DNA of 64,000 nucleotides from CBFFRJ01 sp051486985 (GCF_051486985.1 NZ_JAHVDV010000031.1:5390-69389); one strand, 5' to 3'; positions 53,290-61,956 are shown, counted from the stretch's first letter. The notes: generated by a model from the sequence alone, not told the origin. Made by a program: numbers and translations.

Positions 53290-53604
53290 ATGAAAAAACC
53301 ACTCATCGCGCTTGCCGTTACAATGATGGTAGCAGGTTGTTCAACGCTAAAAACCGATCAGGCTATTCCTCTGCTTCAGGCGGAAACAGCAAAAATGCTG
53401 GGGCTGGGATCATCAGATGAAATTACTGTTACTCAAGTGAATGGCGCGCAGCCTGATGCGCTGGGCGGCCAGAAACTTACCTACCGCGCGACAACTGAAA
53501 AGGGCCGAATTTTCGATTGCTCATCCATGATGATGCCAGGCATTTTAGGCTCTGCGCCTTCCCTGAGCGCACCAACCTGTACGCCTGTCGTTACCCATAA
53601 ATAA
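53290..53604 (+). CDS. Small hypothetical lipoprotein
   Basis: 104 residues with a lipoprotein signal (MKKPLIALAVTMMVAGC, lipobox VAGC). Ser follows the Cys, so outer-membrane sorting is expected. The mature part has a Cys pair (FDCSSMM and APTCTPV) that may form a disulfide. No domain recognised. AAGGATAATTT precedes the ATG. Divergent from the response regulator and 200 bases before the autotransporter, so it may belong to the same regulon. Confidence 0.82.
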   Translation: MKKPLIALAVTMMVAGCSTLKTDQAIPLLQAETAKMLGLGSSDEITVTQVNGAQPDALGGQKLTYRATTEKGRIFDCSSMMMPGILGSAPSLSAPTCTPVVTHK

Positions 53605-53804
53605 TTTGTCGCAGAGAACATTACTGTCGTTCTCTATTTTCACTCGACGAAGCGTAATGGCCAGGGAGTCACAGGTATTCGCTTCGCCGGTTAATTTACC
53701 TGCACGCCTGAATTCGCGAAATAAAAGGTCACACACGTCTGTATTTTAATATTTATAAAACAATGGCCTTCGCGACATCACGTTAATCAATCTGGAGATA
53801 GCAC

Positions 53805-56800
53805 GTGAATGACAATTTCTCGCACCATTTAAAAGTAAAAACTTCATTCTCTAAACTTTACCTCGCCCTGTTCTCTGCCCCGCTGATGCTTTTAACGCCC
53901 GTGGAAAGTCGGGCTGCTGATGCAATTTTTGACGGCGATAACCGCGTCGCGGAGTCACTGGTCTATACCAATGATGTCTATGTAGGTCGTAATCAGAGCG
54001 GCAACCTTCTGATAGATAATGGGAAAATCACCGCTTACAACATCAACATCGGCCGACGCTTCAACGGACAGATTTATGAAAGCTCAGTGACGGTCAGCGG
54101 GCCGGATGCCGAACTGAACGCCCTGAACGATCAGGCCGTACTGCACGGTAGTCTGGATTTGGGACTCGGCACGCTACGGGTGGAAAACGGCGCGCTGGCC
54201 AGTGCCAAAGAAATTGTGGTTGGCACCACGAGCGGCTACGACAGCCATCTCATTGCCACCGGTGCTAACTCCCGTGTCACCAGCAACTACCTGAGTGTTG
54301 GCACCACCGCAGGCTCACGCTCCACCTTATCCGTCGAAAATGGTGCAGTGGTGACCACCGCCAACCAGGCGCGGATCGGCGATGGCTACCAGCCGGATGA
54401 GGCTGACAAACTAAACCCGAAAGCAACGGTAACCGGGGAAAACGCGCAGTGGAACGTCGCCCAGTTGCTCACCCTGAACGGCGATATGGACGTGCTTAAC
54501 GGTGGCTCGGTGTCCGTTGGCAGCATTGAGGTCGCAGGGGTTTCCGGGTCGAGCAAAACCGCCGAGCTCTACGTAGCGGGCAATAACTCCCGCTTCACCA
54601 GCGGCAGCAACCTCCTCGTCGGCGATTACGGTAACGGCGTAGTATCGGTAGCAGACGGGGGCTCGGTTTCTGCAGGTGCCAACACGCTGGTGCTGGGCGA
54701 TACGGGTTCAGGCTCTAATCGCGGTGCACTGATTATCGGCAGCCGGGGCAATTTTGATACCGGCACTGGTCTTACTGAGCCGACGCTGGGTACAGCGGGT
54801 GGCGCAGGTACGATTGATCCACAGACGGCGATTAACCTGCGTGGCGGGCTGTTTGGCAGCTACGTCTACTTCAACCATACCGATGAAAACTACCAGTTCA
54901 CCAACAACATGAGTGGTGAAGGTGATGTCATCAACGCTTCCGGGCAAACCACGCTCAGCGGCGATCTGACCGGGTTGCAGGCAAACGTCCTTGCGCGAGG
55001 CGGCAAAATTATTATCGCCAGCGATATCAATACGCAGCCTGAAACCGATATTTTTGAGATTCAAACCCTGAGCGCGGAAAATGGCGGGACACTGATCCTT
55101 AACGCGACCGCCGGGAGCGATGTCAGCAACGGCCTCGGCTACAGTAGCGCTGCGTCGATTAAGGCGGGCGGTACTCTGGGGGGTAACGGCACCCTCGGGC
55201 AGACAGAAATTCTCTCTGGCGGTCACATCTCCCCTGGCGACGGTGGTATCGGCACCCTGACGCTGAAACGCTACCTGAACTTTATCGGCGAATCGTTCTA
55301 TGACGTCGATATCACCGGTGACGGTCGCAGCGACCTGCTGAACGTTGAAGGCAAAACAACCATCAGCAACCAGGCGACCGTGCAGGTTACCGCGCTTGAT
55401 CCGCAAACCAGCTATCAGACGGGTCAGACTTACCGCATCCTTAACTCGGCAGGCGGCATTGAGGGCCAGTTCGCCTCGGCAGTGTCAAAATCAGCCTTCC
55501 TCGACGTTGCGCTGAACCAGAGCGCCAATGCCGTCGACCTGAGCATCGCGCAGAAAGAGAGTGGTGGGAATCCAGGCAATCCTGAGAACCCGGGCAACCC
55601 TGAGAACCCGGGCAACCCTGAGAATCCGGGCAATCCTGAGAATCCGGGCAACCCTGAGAATCCGGGCAACCCTGAGAACCCAGGCAACCCTGAGAATCCA
55701 GGCAACCCTGAGAACCCAGGCAACCCTGAGAATCCAGGCAACCCTGGCGCGGGTAATCCGGGCAGCGGAAAACCGGGCATTTTCCAGACCGTCGCCCAGA
55801 CGGGTAACCAGTGGAATACCGCTGGTGCCCTCTCAACCCTGACGCAGAGTGGTCCATCGCTGGCGCTCTATAACTCATTACTGATGCTCAGCGCACCGGA
55901 AGCCCGTGAAGCCTTTAATCAGTTATCAGGCGAGGTTTATCCGTCCGTACAGTCCACCTTGATTGCGGGCAGTAATCAGGTGTTCAACGTACTGAATCAG
56001 CGCATGATCCAGTCCTTCGACGATGACGGTCTGCCGGTTCCGGCTCTGGCGATGTCGTTTGTGCAATCTCCCGCAGAGCAGAGCAACGGTGTATGGGGCC
56101 AGACCTTTGGCTCCTGGGTGAAAACCGATGGCGATGGTAATACCGGCAAGCTGGACGGTAACACCGCAGGTTTCCTGCTGGGTGGCGATCGTAAGCTGGA
56201 AGGGCAGAACGTGCGGCTCGGTGGTTTCTTCGGTTACAGCCGTGGGAACTACGATATCGACAGCCGTCGCTCCTCATCAGATATCGATAACTACCATCTC
56301 GGTCTGTATGCGACAGGACGTCAGGAGGCCTTCTCACTGCGCGGCGCTGTCGGCTATACCTGGCATAAGATTGACGCCGAGCGTCGGGTGGACTTTAGCG
56401 GCTACTCGGATCGACTGAGCGCTGACTATGACGCCAGTTCACTGCTGGCTTATACCGAAGCGGGTTATCGTTTCGGTCAACCGGAAGAGAACGTTGAGCC
56501 GTTTATTAACCTGAGCTATATCCGCGTGGATACGGATAATTTCCAGGAAAAAGGGGGGGCCGCCGCGCTGCGCGTACGTACCGAAACGACGGATACGTTC
56601 TACTCCACCCTTGGGGCGCGCGGCGTGACAGAACTGCCGAAAAACGTCAGCCTCTATGGTTCACTGGGCTGGCAGCACGCCTACGGTGATAAAAAAGCCT
56701 CCTCGCAGATGGCGTTTGCCGGTAGCGATGGCTTTACCACCGAAGGAGCGCCGGTGGATAAGGATATGCTGGTAGGCGATGTGGGCGTCAGCTTCAGGCT

Positions 56801-56897
56801 GCCGCACGCGGCAACGCTGAACGTGGGCTATAAGGGACAAGTCGGCTCCGACACGCGTATCAACTCGGTGAACGCCAATCTGCGCTGGTCGTTCTGA
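53805..56897 (+). CDS. Type V autotransporter adhesin
   Basis: 1030 residues. The signal peptide ends near ESRA-ADA (~37). The passenger (~40-585) is made of beta-helix repeats with motifs like LSVENGAVV, VSVADGGSVSAG and GGTLGGNGTLG. A Pro/Gly/Asn/Glu-rich linker of ten 6-residue units (NPGNPE; ~589-648) follows, then an autotransporter hinge and beta-barrel (~760-1030) ending in NLRWSF. GTG 53805 is the start (GGAG 8 bases upstream). It is likely a surface adhesin or self-association protein. No protease or lipase active site was recognised in the passenger. Confidence 0.93.
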   Translation: MNDNFSHHLKVKTSFSKLYLALFSAPLMLLTPVESRAADAIFDGDNRVAESLVYTNDVYVGRNQSGNLLIDNGKITAYNINIGRRFNGQIYESSVTVSGPDAELNALNDQAVLHGSLDLGLGTLRVENGALASAKEIVVGTTSGYDSHLIATGANSRVTSNYLSVGTTAGSRSTLSVENGAVVTTANQARIGDGYQPDEADKLNPKATVTGENAQWNVAQLLTLNGDMDVLNGGSVSVGSIEVAGVSGSSKTAELYVAGNNSRFTSGSNLLVGDYGNGVVSVADGGSVSAGANTLVLGDTGSGSNRGALIIGSRGNFDTGTGLTEPTLGTAGGAGTIDPQTAINLRGGLFGSYVYFNHTDENYQFTNNMSGEGDVINASGQTTLSGDLTGLQANVLARGGKIIIASDINTQPETDIFEIQTLSAENGGTLILNATAGSDVSNGLGYSSAASIKAGGTLGGNGTLGQTEILSGGHISPGDGGIGTLTLKRYLNFIGESFYDVDITGDGRSDLLNVEGKTTISNQATVQVTALDPQTSYQTGQTYRILNSAGGIEGQFASAVSKSAFLDVALNQSANAVDLSIAQKESGGNPGNPENPGNPENPGNPENPGNPENPGNPENPGNPENPGNPENPGNPENPGNPENPGNPGAGNPGSGKPGIFQTVAQTGNQWNTAGALSTLTQSGPSLALYNSLLMLSAPEAREAFNQLSGEVYPSVQSTLIAGSNQVFNVLNQRMIQSFDDDGLPVPALAMSFVQSPAEQSNGVWGQTFGSWVKTDGDGNTGKLDGNTAGFLLGGDRKLEGQNVRLGGFFGYSRGNYDIDSRRSSSDIDNYHLGLYATGRQEAFSLRGAVGYTWHKIDAERRVDFSGYSDRLSADYDASSLLAYTEAGYRFGQPEENVEPFINLSYIRVDTDNFQEKGGAAALRVRTETTDTFYSTLGARGVTELPKNVSLYGSLGWQHAYGDKKASSQMAFAGSDGFTTEGAPVDKDMLVGDVGVSFRLPHAATLNVGYKGQVGSDTRINSVNANLRWSF
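55569..55748 (+). repeat. Ten tandem 18-bp repeats in the autotransporter linker
   Basis: Ten units of AAYCCNGGCAAYCCTGAG-type sequence, each encoding NPGNPE; the tenth ends GGC (NPGNPG). Units differ only at third-codon positions (aat/aac, ccg/cca, ggc). Gain or loss of units keeps the frame and changes only linker length. Confidence 0.95.
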
Positions 56898-56920
56898 GTT
56901 CTGTTACCATTTGACACCAG

Positions 56921-56947
56921 GCCGCCCCGCAACGGGCGGCTTTTTTT
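56921..56947 (+). terminator. Intrinsic terminator after autotransporter gene
   Basis: GCCGCCC-CGCAAC-GGGCGGC followed by seven T, 24 bases past the stop. Confidence 0.9.
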
Positions 56948-57002
56948 CGGTTTATGGCGTACCTGCCCCCCGCCTTCAGAGTGGTTGTCTCACCACTGCG
57001 CC

Positions 57003-57404
57003 TTAACTCTCTTTGTCGGGAATACGGGCAATCACCTTTATTTCAAAATCGAATCCCGCAAGCCAGGTCACGCCAACGGCCGTCCAGTTTGGATAAGGCG
57101 GTTTCGGGAAAATGGCCTGCTTCACCGCCATAATGGCGGGGAATTGATTTTCCGGATCGGTATGGAAGGTCGTGACATCAATCAGATCATCAAACGTACA
57201 TCCCGCCGCTGTGAGCGTCGCCTGCAGATTATCGAACGCCAGTTGCACCTGCGCGGTAAAATCGGGCTCAGGAGTACCATCGGCACGGCTTCCGACCTGG
57301 CCGGACACAAACAGCAAATCGCCTGACCGAATCGCGGCAGAGTATCCATGCTCCTGATAGAGTGCATGGCGGTTAGCGGGAAAAATCGGTTCGCGCTGGA
57401 TCAC
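57003..57404 (-). CDS. RidA (YjgF/YER057c/UK114) family protein
   Basis: 133 residues of the Rid family: GYSAAIRSGDLLFVSGQVG at the N-terminus, AFDNLQATLTAAGCTFDDLIDVTTFHTD in the middle and a C-terminal NWTAVGVTWLAGFDFEIKVIA. True RidA has an Arg near 105 in RxxVxxxxLP to bind imines/enamines; here the equivalent stretch reads NWTAVGVTWLA, so the catalytic Arg appears missing and imine deaminase activity is doubtful. GTG 57404 is the start (GAGGTG 7 bases upstream). Divergent from a TetR gene with three operator copies between. Confidence 0.88.
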   Translation of the reverse strand: MIQREPIFPANRHALYQEHGYSAAIRSGDLLFVSGQVGSRADGTPEPDFTAQVQLAFDNLQATLTAAGCTFDDLIDVTTFHTDPENQFPAIMAVKQAIFPKPPYPNWTAVGVTWLAGFDFEIKVIARIPDKES

Positions 57405-57465
57405 AGGTACACCTCTTTTTTAAACCATGTGGGATCAGGTAAGCAAAGCACGCATGAATGATTTA

Positions 57466-57534
57466 ACATACCTGGCGTATGTTGAATAGATATCACATAC
57501 GTCGCGTATGTCAATTGAAATACGTGCCGTATGT
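57466..57534. promoter_or_regulatory. Three 17-bp TetR-type operator copies
   Basis: ACATACCTGGCGTATGT (57466-57482), ACATACGTCGCGTATGT (57495-57511) and AAATACGTGCCGTATGT (57518-57534). The centre copy is the most symmetric (ACATACG-N3-CGTATGT). They fill the gap between the RidA-family and TetR starts, the last one just before the TetR ribosome site. Confidence 0.85.
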
Positions 57535-57549
57535 GAAAAAGGAGGGTCT

Positions 57550-58140
57550 ATGGCGACAAAACGTCGCAGTGAAATGATGGAAGAAAATCGCGCAAAAATG
57601 ATTACCGCCGCGCGAAAAGCTTTTGCTGAAAAAGGGTTTGCCGAGGCCTCTATGGATGAGCTGACGGCCAGTGTCGGCCTGACCCGTGGAGCGCTGTATC
57701 ACACCTTCGGCGATAAAAAGGGCCTTCTCGCCGCAGTCGTCGCACAGATAGATAGTGAAATGGCACAACAGGCCAGAGCCTCCGCTGCGTCTGCGGGTGA
57801 TGACTGGGAAAGATTGCTGGCGGAAGGTATTGCCTACATCAGGATGGCGCTCGACCCGGAGGTCAGGCGCATCGTTTTACTTGATGGTCCGGCCTTTCTT
57901 GGGGATCCCACTCAATGGCCGAGCCAGAATAGCTGTCTTGAGTCCACACGACAGACACTGGTAAAAATGGCCGAACGTAAAGAAATCAAAGCGATGGATA
58001 CAACCGTCGCGGCACATCTGCTTAACAGTGCTGCGCTTAATGCTGCCCTGCTGGTTGCAGCCAGTGATAAACCTCAGCAGACACTGCCGGACGTGATTGA
58101 GGTTTTTACTCTGCTCGCAGGTGGGTTACGCAGCCGTTGA
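57550..58140 (+). CDS. TetR-family regulator
   Basis: 196 residues. HTH near residues 15-60 (MITAARKAFAEKGFAEASMDELTASVGLTRGALYHTFGDKKGLL). The C-terminal ligand domain is helical with RRIVLLDGPAFLGD, seen in regulators of efflux and detoxification genes. ATG 57550 has AAGGAGG 7 bases upstream; the frame start at 57508 lies inside the operators. It should repress itself and the divergent RidA-family gene via the three 17-bp sites. Confidence 0.92.
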   Translation: MATKRRSEMMEENRAKMITAARKAFAEKGFAEASMDELTASVGLTRGALYHTFGDKKGLLAAVVAQIDSEMAQQARASAASAGDDWERLLAEGIAYIRMALDPEVRRIVLLDGPAFLGDPTQWPSQNSCLESTRQTLVKMAERKEIKAMDTTVAAHLLNSAALNAALLVAASDKPQQTLPDVIEVFTLLAGGLRSR

Positions 58141-58200
58141 TGCCCAGCCGGTTTCAGGGGCACATAGAGGTTCCTGAAACCGGGAGAGAGCATAACGTGA

Positions 58201-58668
58201 TCACGGATGCATAGTTTTTATGAAGGTAATTTTGTCTTCACCGATAGCATAGTAATCACGTATCCGGGCTTCCTTGATAAAACCCTGCTGGTTATAGAAC
58301 GCACGAGCCGCGCTATAGTCACTCAGGCTTGAAGTGTCGACTAACAAGAGTCTGCCCTCTCTGGCTTTCACTGCTTTTTCAACGTGATCTAATAAAGCCA
58401 GACCAATACCCCGACGCTGATGAGAAGGGGTTATCCATAGCAGCAATAAATTCCAGACATGCGTGGTCATGACCTCCGGGGCGCAATAAGCCATACCCAC
58501 GAGGCCCTGCTGGTCGGCACTAAACCATATCTCTTCTGTTTCGCCTGAAAAATAGCGCTGGAGCCTCTCCCGTACATGCAATAACCCCTCCTCATCAAAC
58601 TGACCACTACGCCTTAACATGATGAGCAAGGGTTCAACATCAGAGGGTTCGACCGGACGAATAAGCAT
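58201..58668 (-). CDS. GNAT N-acetyltransferase
   Basis: 155 residues of the GNAT fold: LIRPVEPSDVEPLLIMLRR at the N-terminus, LLLLWITPSHQRRGIGLALLDHVEKAVK with the acetyl-CoA loop Q-R-R-G-I-G (~88-93), and a last strand ARAFYNQQGF. The substrate is unknown. It lies between the TetR gene and argU, transcribed toward the TetR gene. Confidence 0.88.
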   Translation of the reverse strand: MLIRPVEPSDVEPLLIMLRRSGQFDEEGLLHVRERLQRYFSGETEEIWFSADQQGLVGMAYCAPEVMTTHVWNLLLLWITPSHQRRGIGLALLDHVEKAVKAREGRLLLVDTSSLSDYSAARAFYNQQGFIKEARIRDYYAIGEDKITFIKTMHP

Positions 58669-58810
58669 ATAAAATCCTTTTTACAGTGCATAATTAAAAC
58701 TATTACATTGAATTTATTAATAATTGCATAACAGAGATGATATGAAAACCGTGCAGCGCTGCGGGGTGCCTGAGGTGACAGGGATACAATGATGGGGGTC
58801 GAGCTAAAAA

Positions 58811-58887
58811 TGGTACGCCCTACAGGGTTCGAACCTGTGACCTACGGCTTAGAAGGCCGTTGCTCTATCCAGCTGAGCTAAGGGCGC
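58811..58887 (-). tRNA. argU: tRNA-Arg (anticodon TCT)
   Basis: 77 bases on the minus strand ending in encoded CCA. The acceptor stem GCGCCCT pairs with AGGGCGT with one end wobble. D-loop AGCTCAGCTGGATAGAGC; anticodon loop CTTCTAA, so it reads AGA/AGG; T-loop GGTTCGAACC. It equals the argU tRNA near folD in E. coli, where it is a prophage attachment site. No integrase gene lies nearby here. Confidence 0.97.
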
Positions 58888-59108
58888 ACTGATTCCCTTT
58901 CGGGAGGGTTGCGGACAGGGATTATACGGTCAACACCTGTCGAGTCAATGACTTTGCGGTCAGATGCTCGTGAAGTGAGCACCTGACCGCACTTTCCTTA
59001 CTGCAACATTAAGCAGGGAACATAAACGGTAACTGACAGCGAGACACACTTCTGACAAACTATACGCATCCCCTTTCTTTTTTAGTTACAGATGGAATCT
59101 TCTCTCTG

Positions 59109-59975
59109 ATGGCAGCAAAGATTATTGACGGTAAAACGATTGCGCAGCAGGTGCGCGCTGAGGTTGCTGAAAAGGTGAAAGCCCGAGTTGCAGCCGGATT
59201 ACGTGCCCCCGGGCTTGCGGTTGTGCTGGTTGGCAGCAACCCGGCCTCGCAAATTTATGTCGGCAGCAAACGCAAAGCATGTGAAGAGGTTGGTTTCCTC
59301 TCCCGCTCTTATGATCTGCCGGAAACGACAACCGAAGCTGAACTGCTGGCGCTTATCGATAAGCTCAACGCAGACGGCACCATTGATGGCATCCTGGTGC
59401 AGCTCCCCCTCCCTGCAGGCATAGATTATGTGAAAGTCCTGGAACGGATCTCACCGGATAAAGACGTCGATGGCTTCCACCCCTATAACGTGGGTCGCCT
59501 GTGCCAGCGCGCGCCGCGTCTGCGCCCGTGCACGCCACGTGGGATTGTGACGCTGCTTGAGCGTTATAACATTGATACCTACGGCCTGAACGCCGTGGTG
59601 ATTGGTGCATCCAACATCGTTGGTCGCCCGATGAGCATGGAACTGCTGCTGGCGGGTTGTACCACCACCGTAACCCACCGCTTCACCAAAAATCTGCGCC
59701 ATCACGTCGAGAATGCCGATCTGCTGGTGGTTGCCGTAGGCAAACCGGGCTTTATTCCGGGCGAGTGGATCAAAGAAGGTGCCATCGTTATTGATGTCGG
59801 CATTAACCGCCTTGAAAGCGGCAAAGTGGTAGGTGATGTGGAGTTTGAAGCGGCATCCGCACGTGCGTCATACATTACACCCGTGCCTGGTGGCGTTGGC
59901 CCGATGACCGTTGCCACCCTGATTCAAAACACCCTTCAGGCCTGCGAAGAGTATCACGACGTGGAGAATGCATAA
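59109..59975 (+). CDS. folD: Methylenetetrahydrofolate dehydrogenase / methenyl-THF cyclohydrolase
   Basis: 288 residues, the usual length. It is bifunctional: it oxidises 5,10-methylene-THF with NADP and hydrolyses methenyl-THF to 10-formyl-THF. Seen are the catalytic Tyr/Lys region ASQIYVGSKRKACEEVG (~45-60), GILVQLPLP, DVDGFHPYNVGRL, the Rossmann loop GASNIVGRPM (~165-174) and the end signature TPVPGGVGPMTVATL. No strong ribosome site precedes ATG 59109. One base separates the stop from ybcJ. Confidence 0.98.
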   Translation: MAAKIIDGKTIAQQVRAEVAEKVKARVAAGLRAPGLAVVLVGSNPASQIYVGSKRKACEEVGFLSRSYDLPETTTEAELLALIDKLNADGTIDGILVQLPLPAGIDYVKVLERISPDKDVDGFHPYNVGRLCQRAPRLRPCTPRGIVTLLERYNIDTYGLNAVVIGASNIVGRPMSMELLLAGCTTTVTHRFTKNLRHHVENADLLVVAVGKPGFIPGEWIKEGAIVIDVGINRLESGKVVGDVEFEAASARASYITPVPGGVGPMTVATLIQNTLQACEEYHDVENA

Positions 59976-59976
59976 G

Positions 59977-60189
59977 ATGGCAACTTTTTCCCTGGGTAAA
60001 CACCCGCACGTAGATTTATGCGACCTGCTCAAACTGGAAGGCTGGAGCGAAAGCGGCGCACAGGCCAAAATTGCTATTGAAGAAGGTCTGGTGAAGGTCG
60101 ATGGTAAAGTCGAAACCCGTAAACGTTGCAAGATCGTTGCAGGTCAAACCGTTGCTTTCGAAGGCCAGAGCGTGACGGTCATTGCCTGA
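59977..60189 (+). CDS. ybcJ: RNA-binding protein YbcJ (S4-like)
   Basis: 70 residues, the same length as E. coli YbcJ, with MATFSLGKHPHVDLCDLLKLEGWSESGAQAK and the S4-type alpha-L core GLVKVDGKVETRKRCKIVAGQTV. It binds RNA, probably in the ribosome context. ATG 59977 begins 1 base after the folD stop with GGAG 10 bases upstream (inside folD); the in-frame ATG at 59968 is too close to that site. Co-transcribed with folD. Confidence 0.95.
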   Translation: MATFSLGKHPHVDLCDLLKLEGWSESGAQAKIAIEEGLVKVDGKVETRKRCKIVAGQTVAFEGQSVTVIA

Positions 60190-60202
60190 GTACCCTGTTC
60201 TG

Positions 60203-60223
60203 CAGGCCCGTGCTGCGGGCCTG
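60203..60223 (+). terminator. Hairpin after ybcJ
   Basis: CAGGCCCG-TGCTG-CGGGCCTG, 14 bases past the stop, without a T-run. The arms are the same as in the hairpin at 46100-46123. Confidence 0.6.
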
Positions 60224-60346
60224 TAACCCTACTGCTCCCCCCTTCCCCTGCCATCTTCATATTTTGATCCTCTTCGCATAATCACAAATTCCTCTGTCCG
60301 GCACAGTAATTTCTGTTGCACCAGACTGGTTCCTCTTTCACGATAG

Positions 60347-60373
60347 GTAGAACGTTCTACTAAAACGTTCTAC
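60347..60373. promoter_or_regulatory. Two adjoining LacI-type operators before the PTS gene
   Basis: GTAGAACGTTCTAC (60347-60360), a perfect 14-bp palindrome with central CG, is joined to CTAAAACGTTCTAC (60360-60373), which differs at two to three positions in the left arm. Central AACGTT is typical of LacI-family sites. They precede AATAAT (near 60380), a possible -10. The LacI gene at 62023 is the likely binder. Confidence 0.7.
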
Positions 60374-60431
60374 TTACAATAATAGTGCACAATGTGCGCA
60401 GAATAATGGTCGACACTCGGGGGAAATCAGG

Positions 60432-61931
60432 ATGAGACTGTTATCAGGGTTCATAAAATCATTATCAAAGCTGTCAATGATTGGGCGGGCGTTAATGCTG
60501 CCTATCTCACTGTTACCGGCTGCGGGGCTGTTACTGGCATTCGGTGATAAGTTTCACTTACCACTGATGATGAACGCAGGCGGCGTTATCTTCGATAACC
60601 TGCCGCTGCTGTTTGCTATTGGTTCGGCAGTGGGGCTGGCATCAGAATCGGGTATCGCTGCCCTCTCTGCTGCGGTTTCGGTCTTTATCACCAACATCAC
60701 CATTGGCACCGTACTGTCGATAACGCCAGAGATGGCCTCTCAGGGTGGTAAGTATGCTATGGTCGTCGGTATTCCGACCCTGCAGATGGGCGTGTTTGGC
60801 GGCCTTATTTGCGGCATTCTCGCGGCCTGGTGTTATAACCGCTTTCACACCATGCAGTTGCCGGAGTTCCTCGGCTTCTTCTCCGGTAAGCGCTTTGTCG
60901 CTATCGCCACGGCATTTATGTCCTTTATTCTGGGCCTGTTGCTGCCCTATATCTGGGAACATATCCAGGCCGGTATTGATGCGCTTTCGGTGATTGTGAA
61001 CGGGGATAACCAGGCCGCATCGACCTTTATCTTTGGCCTGACGGAACGCGCGCTTATCCCACTTGGCCTGCACCACATCTGGTACCCGTCATTCTGGTAC
61101 TCCTTCGGTGACTACACCACCCAGGCCGGCCAGGTGATTCATGGCGACCAGACTATCTGGTTCAAAATGCTGGAAGAAGGCACCAAATCTTTTAGCAGCG
61201 ACACCTACCAGAATGCCGGTAAATTCATGCAGGGCGAGTTCCCGCTGATGCTGTTCGCCCTGCCGGCGGCCTGTCTTGCGATGTACCATGAAGCCCACAC
61301 CAAAAACAAAAAAATTGCCGCCGGTATTCTCTTTTCCGCCGCGCTGACCTGCTTCTTAACGGGCATTACCGAGCCGGTCGAATTCACCTTTATTTTTGTC
61401 GCCCCGATTCTGTATGTGTTTAATGCCATCATGGCGGGTCTGGCATACATGAGCATGTACCTGATGCATGCACACATCGCCAAGTCCTTCTCGGCCGGGC
61501 TTATCGACTATATCTCTTTTGGGATCCTGCCCTCCTTCAACGGCTACGAAACCAACTTCTTAAGCGCAGTATTCATTGGCGTGCCGATGGCGCTGATTTA
61601 CTACTTCACCTTCCGCTTCGTTATTCGCCGTTTCGATGTGAAAACACCGGGCCGCACGGAAGCCTCTGCAGACGCAAGCGATAAAACCGACGAAGAGCTG
61701 GTCACGGAAATCATTAGCCTGCTTGGCGGGGCGAAAAACATCGATACCGTGGGCTCCTGCATCACCCGTCTGCGCGTGGAAGTGTACAACGGGGAAAATG
61801 TCGATAAAGAGGGGCTTAACGGCGTTGGCGCGCGTGGCGTGGTCTTCGTCGGCGACAAAGGCGTACAGGTTATTTTCGGGGCGCGTGCGCAGTTTATTGC
61901 TCAGTCGATGGCGACAACCCTTGGCAAATAA
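60432..61931 (+). CDS. PTS sugar transporter EIICB (glucose/maltose-type family)
   Basis: 499 residues. The EIIC membrane domain (~1-400) begins IGRALMLPISLLPAAGLLLAFG, with HHIWYPSFWYSFG and GITEPVEFTFIFVAP (the GITEP sugar-binding motif). The C-terminal EIIB (~425-499) has phospho-Cys in GSCITRLRVEV. No EIIA is attached, so it would use a separate EIIA such as Crr. The family resembles the glucose, N-acetylglucosamine and maltose types, so the sugar is unresolved. GGGGGA lies 7 bases upstream. Followed by a MalI-like LacI gene, its likely regulator. Confidence 0.9.
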   Translation: MRLLSGFIKSLSKLSMIGRALMLPISLLPAAGLLLAFGDKFHLPLMMNAGGVIFDNLPLLFAIGSAVGLASESGIAALSAAVSVFITNITIGTVLSITPEMASQGGKYAMVVGIPTLQMGVFGGLICGILAAWCYNRFHTMQLPEFLGFFSGKRFVAIATAFMSFILGLLLPYIWEHIQAGIDALSVIVNGDNQAASTFIFGLTERALIPLGLHHIWYPSFWYSFGDYTTQAGQVIHGDQTIWFKMLEEGTKSFSSDTYQNAGKFMQGEFPLMLFALPAACLAMYHEAHTKNKKIAAGILFSAALTCFLTGITEPVEFTFIFVAPILYVFNAIMAGLAYMSMYLMHAHIAKSFSAGLIDYISFGILPSFNGYETNFLSAVFIGVPMALIYYFTFRFVIRRFDVKTPGRTEASADASDKTDEELVTEIISLLGGAKNIDTVGSCITRLRVEVYNGENVDKEGLNGVGARGVVFVGDKGVQVIFGARAQFIAQSMATTLGK

Positions 61932-61956
61932 CCTTGTGCTGGTAAGGTAAATAAGT

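Noticed and set aside
55441..55878. Long minus and alternative-frame readings over the autotransporter repeat
   Set aside because: They arise because an 18-bp repeat stays open in several frames; the low-complexity products are shadows of the repeat.
58811..58887. Prophage attachment site at argU
   Set aside because: The tRNA is complete, and no duplicate of its 3' end and no integrase were noticed in the window, so there is no evidence of an inserted element.
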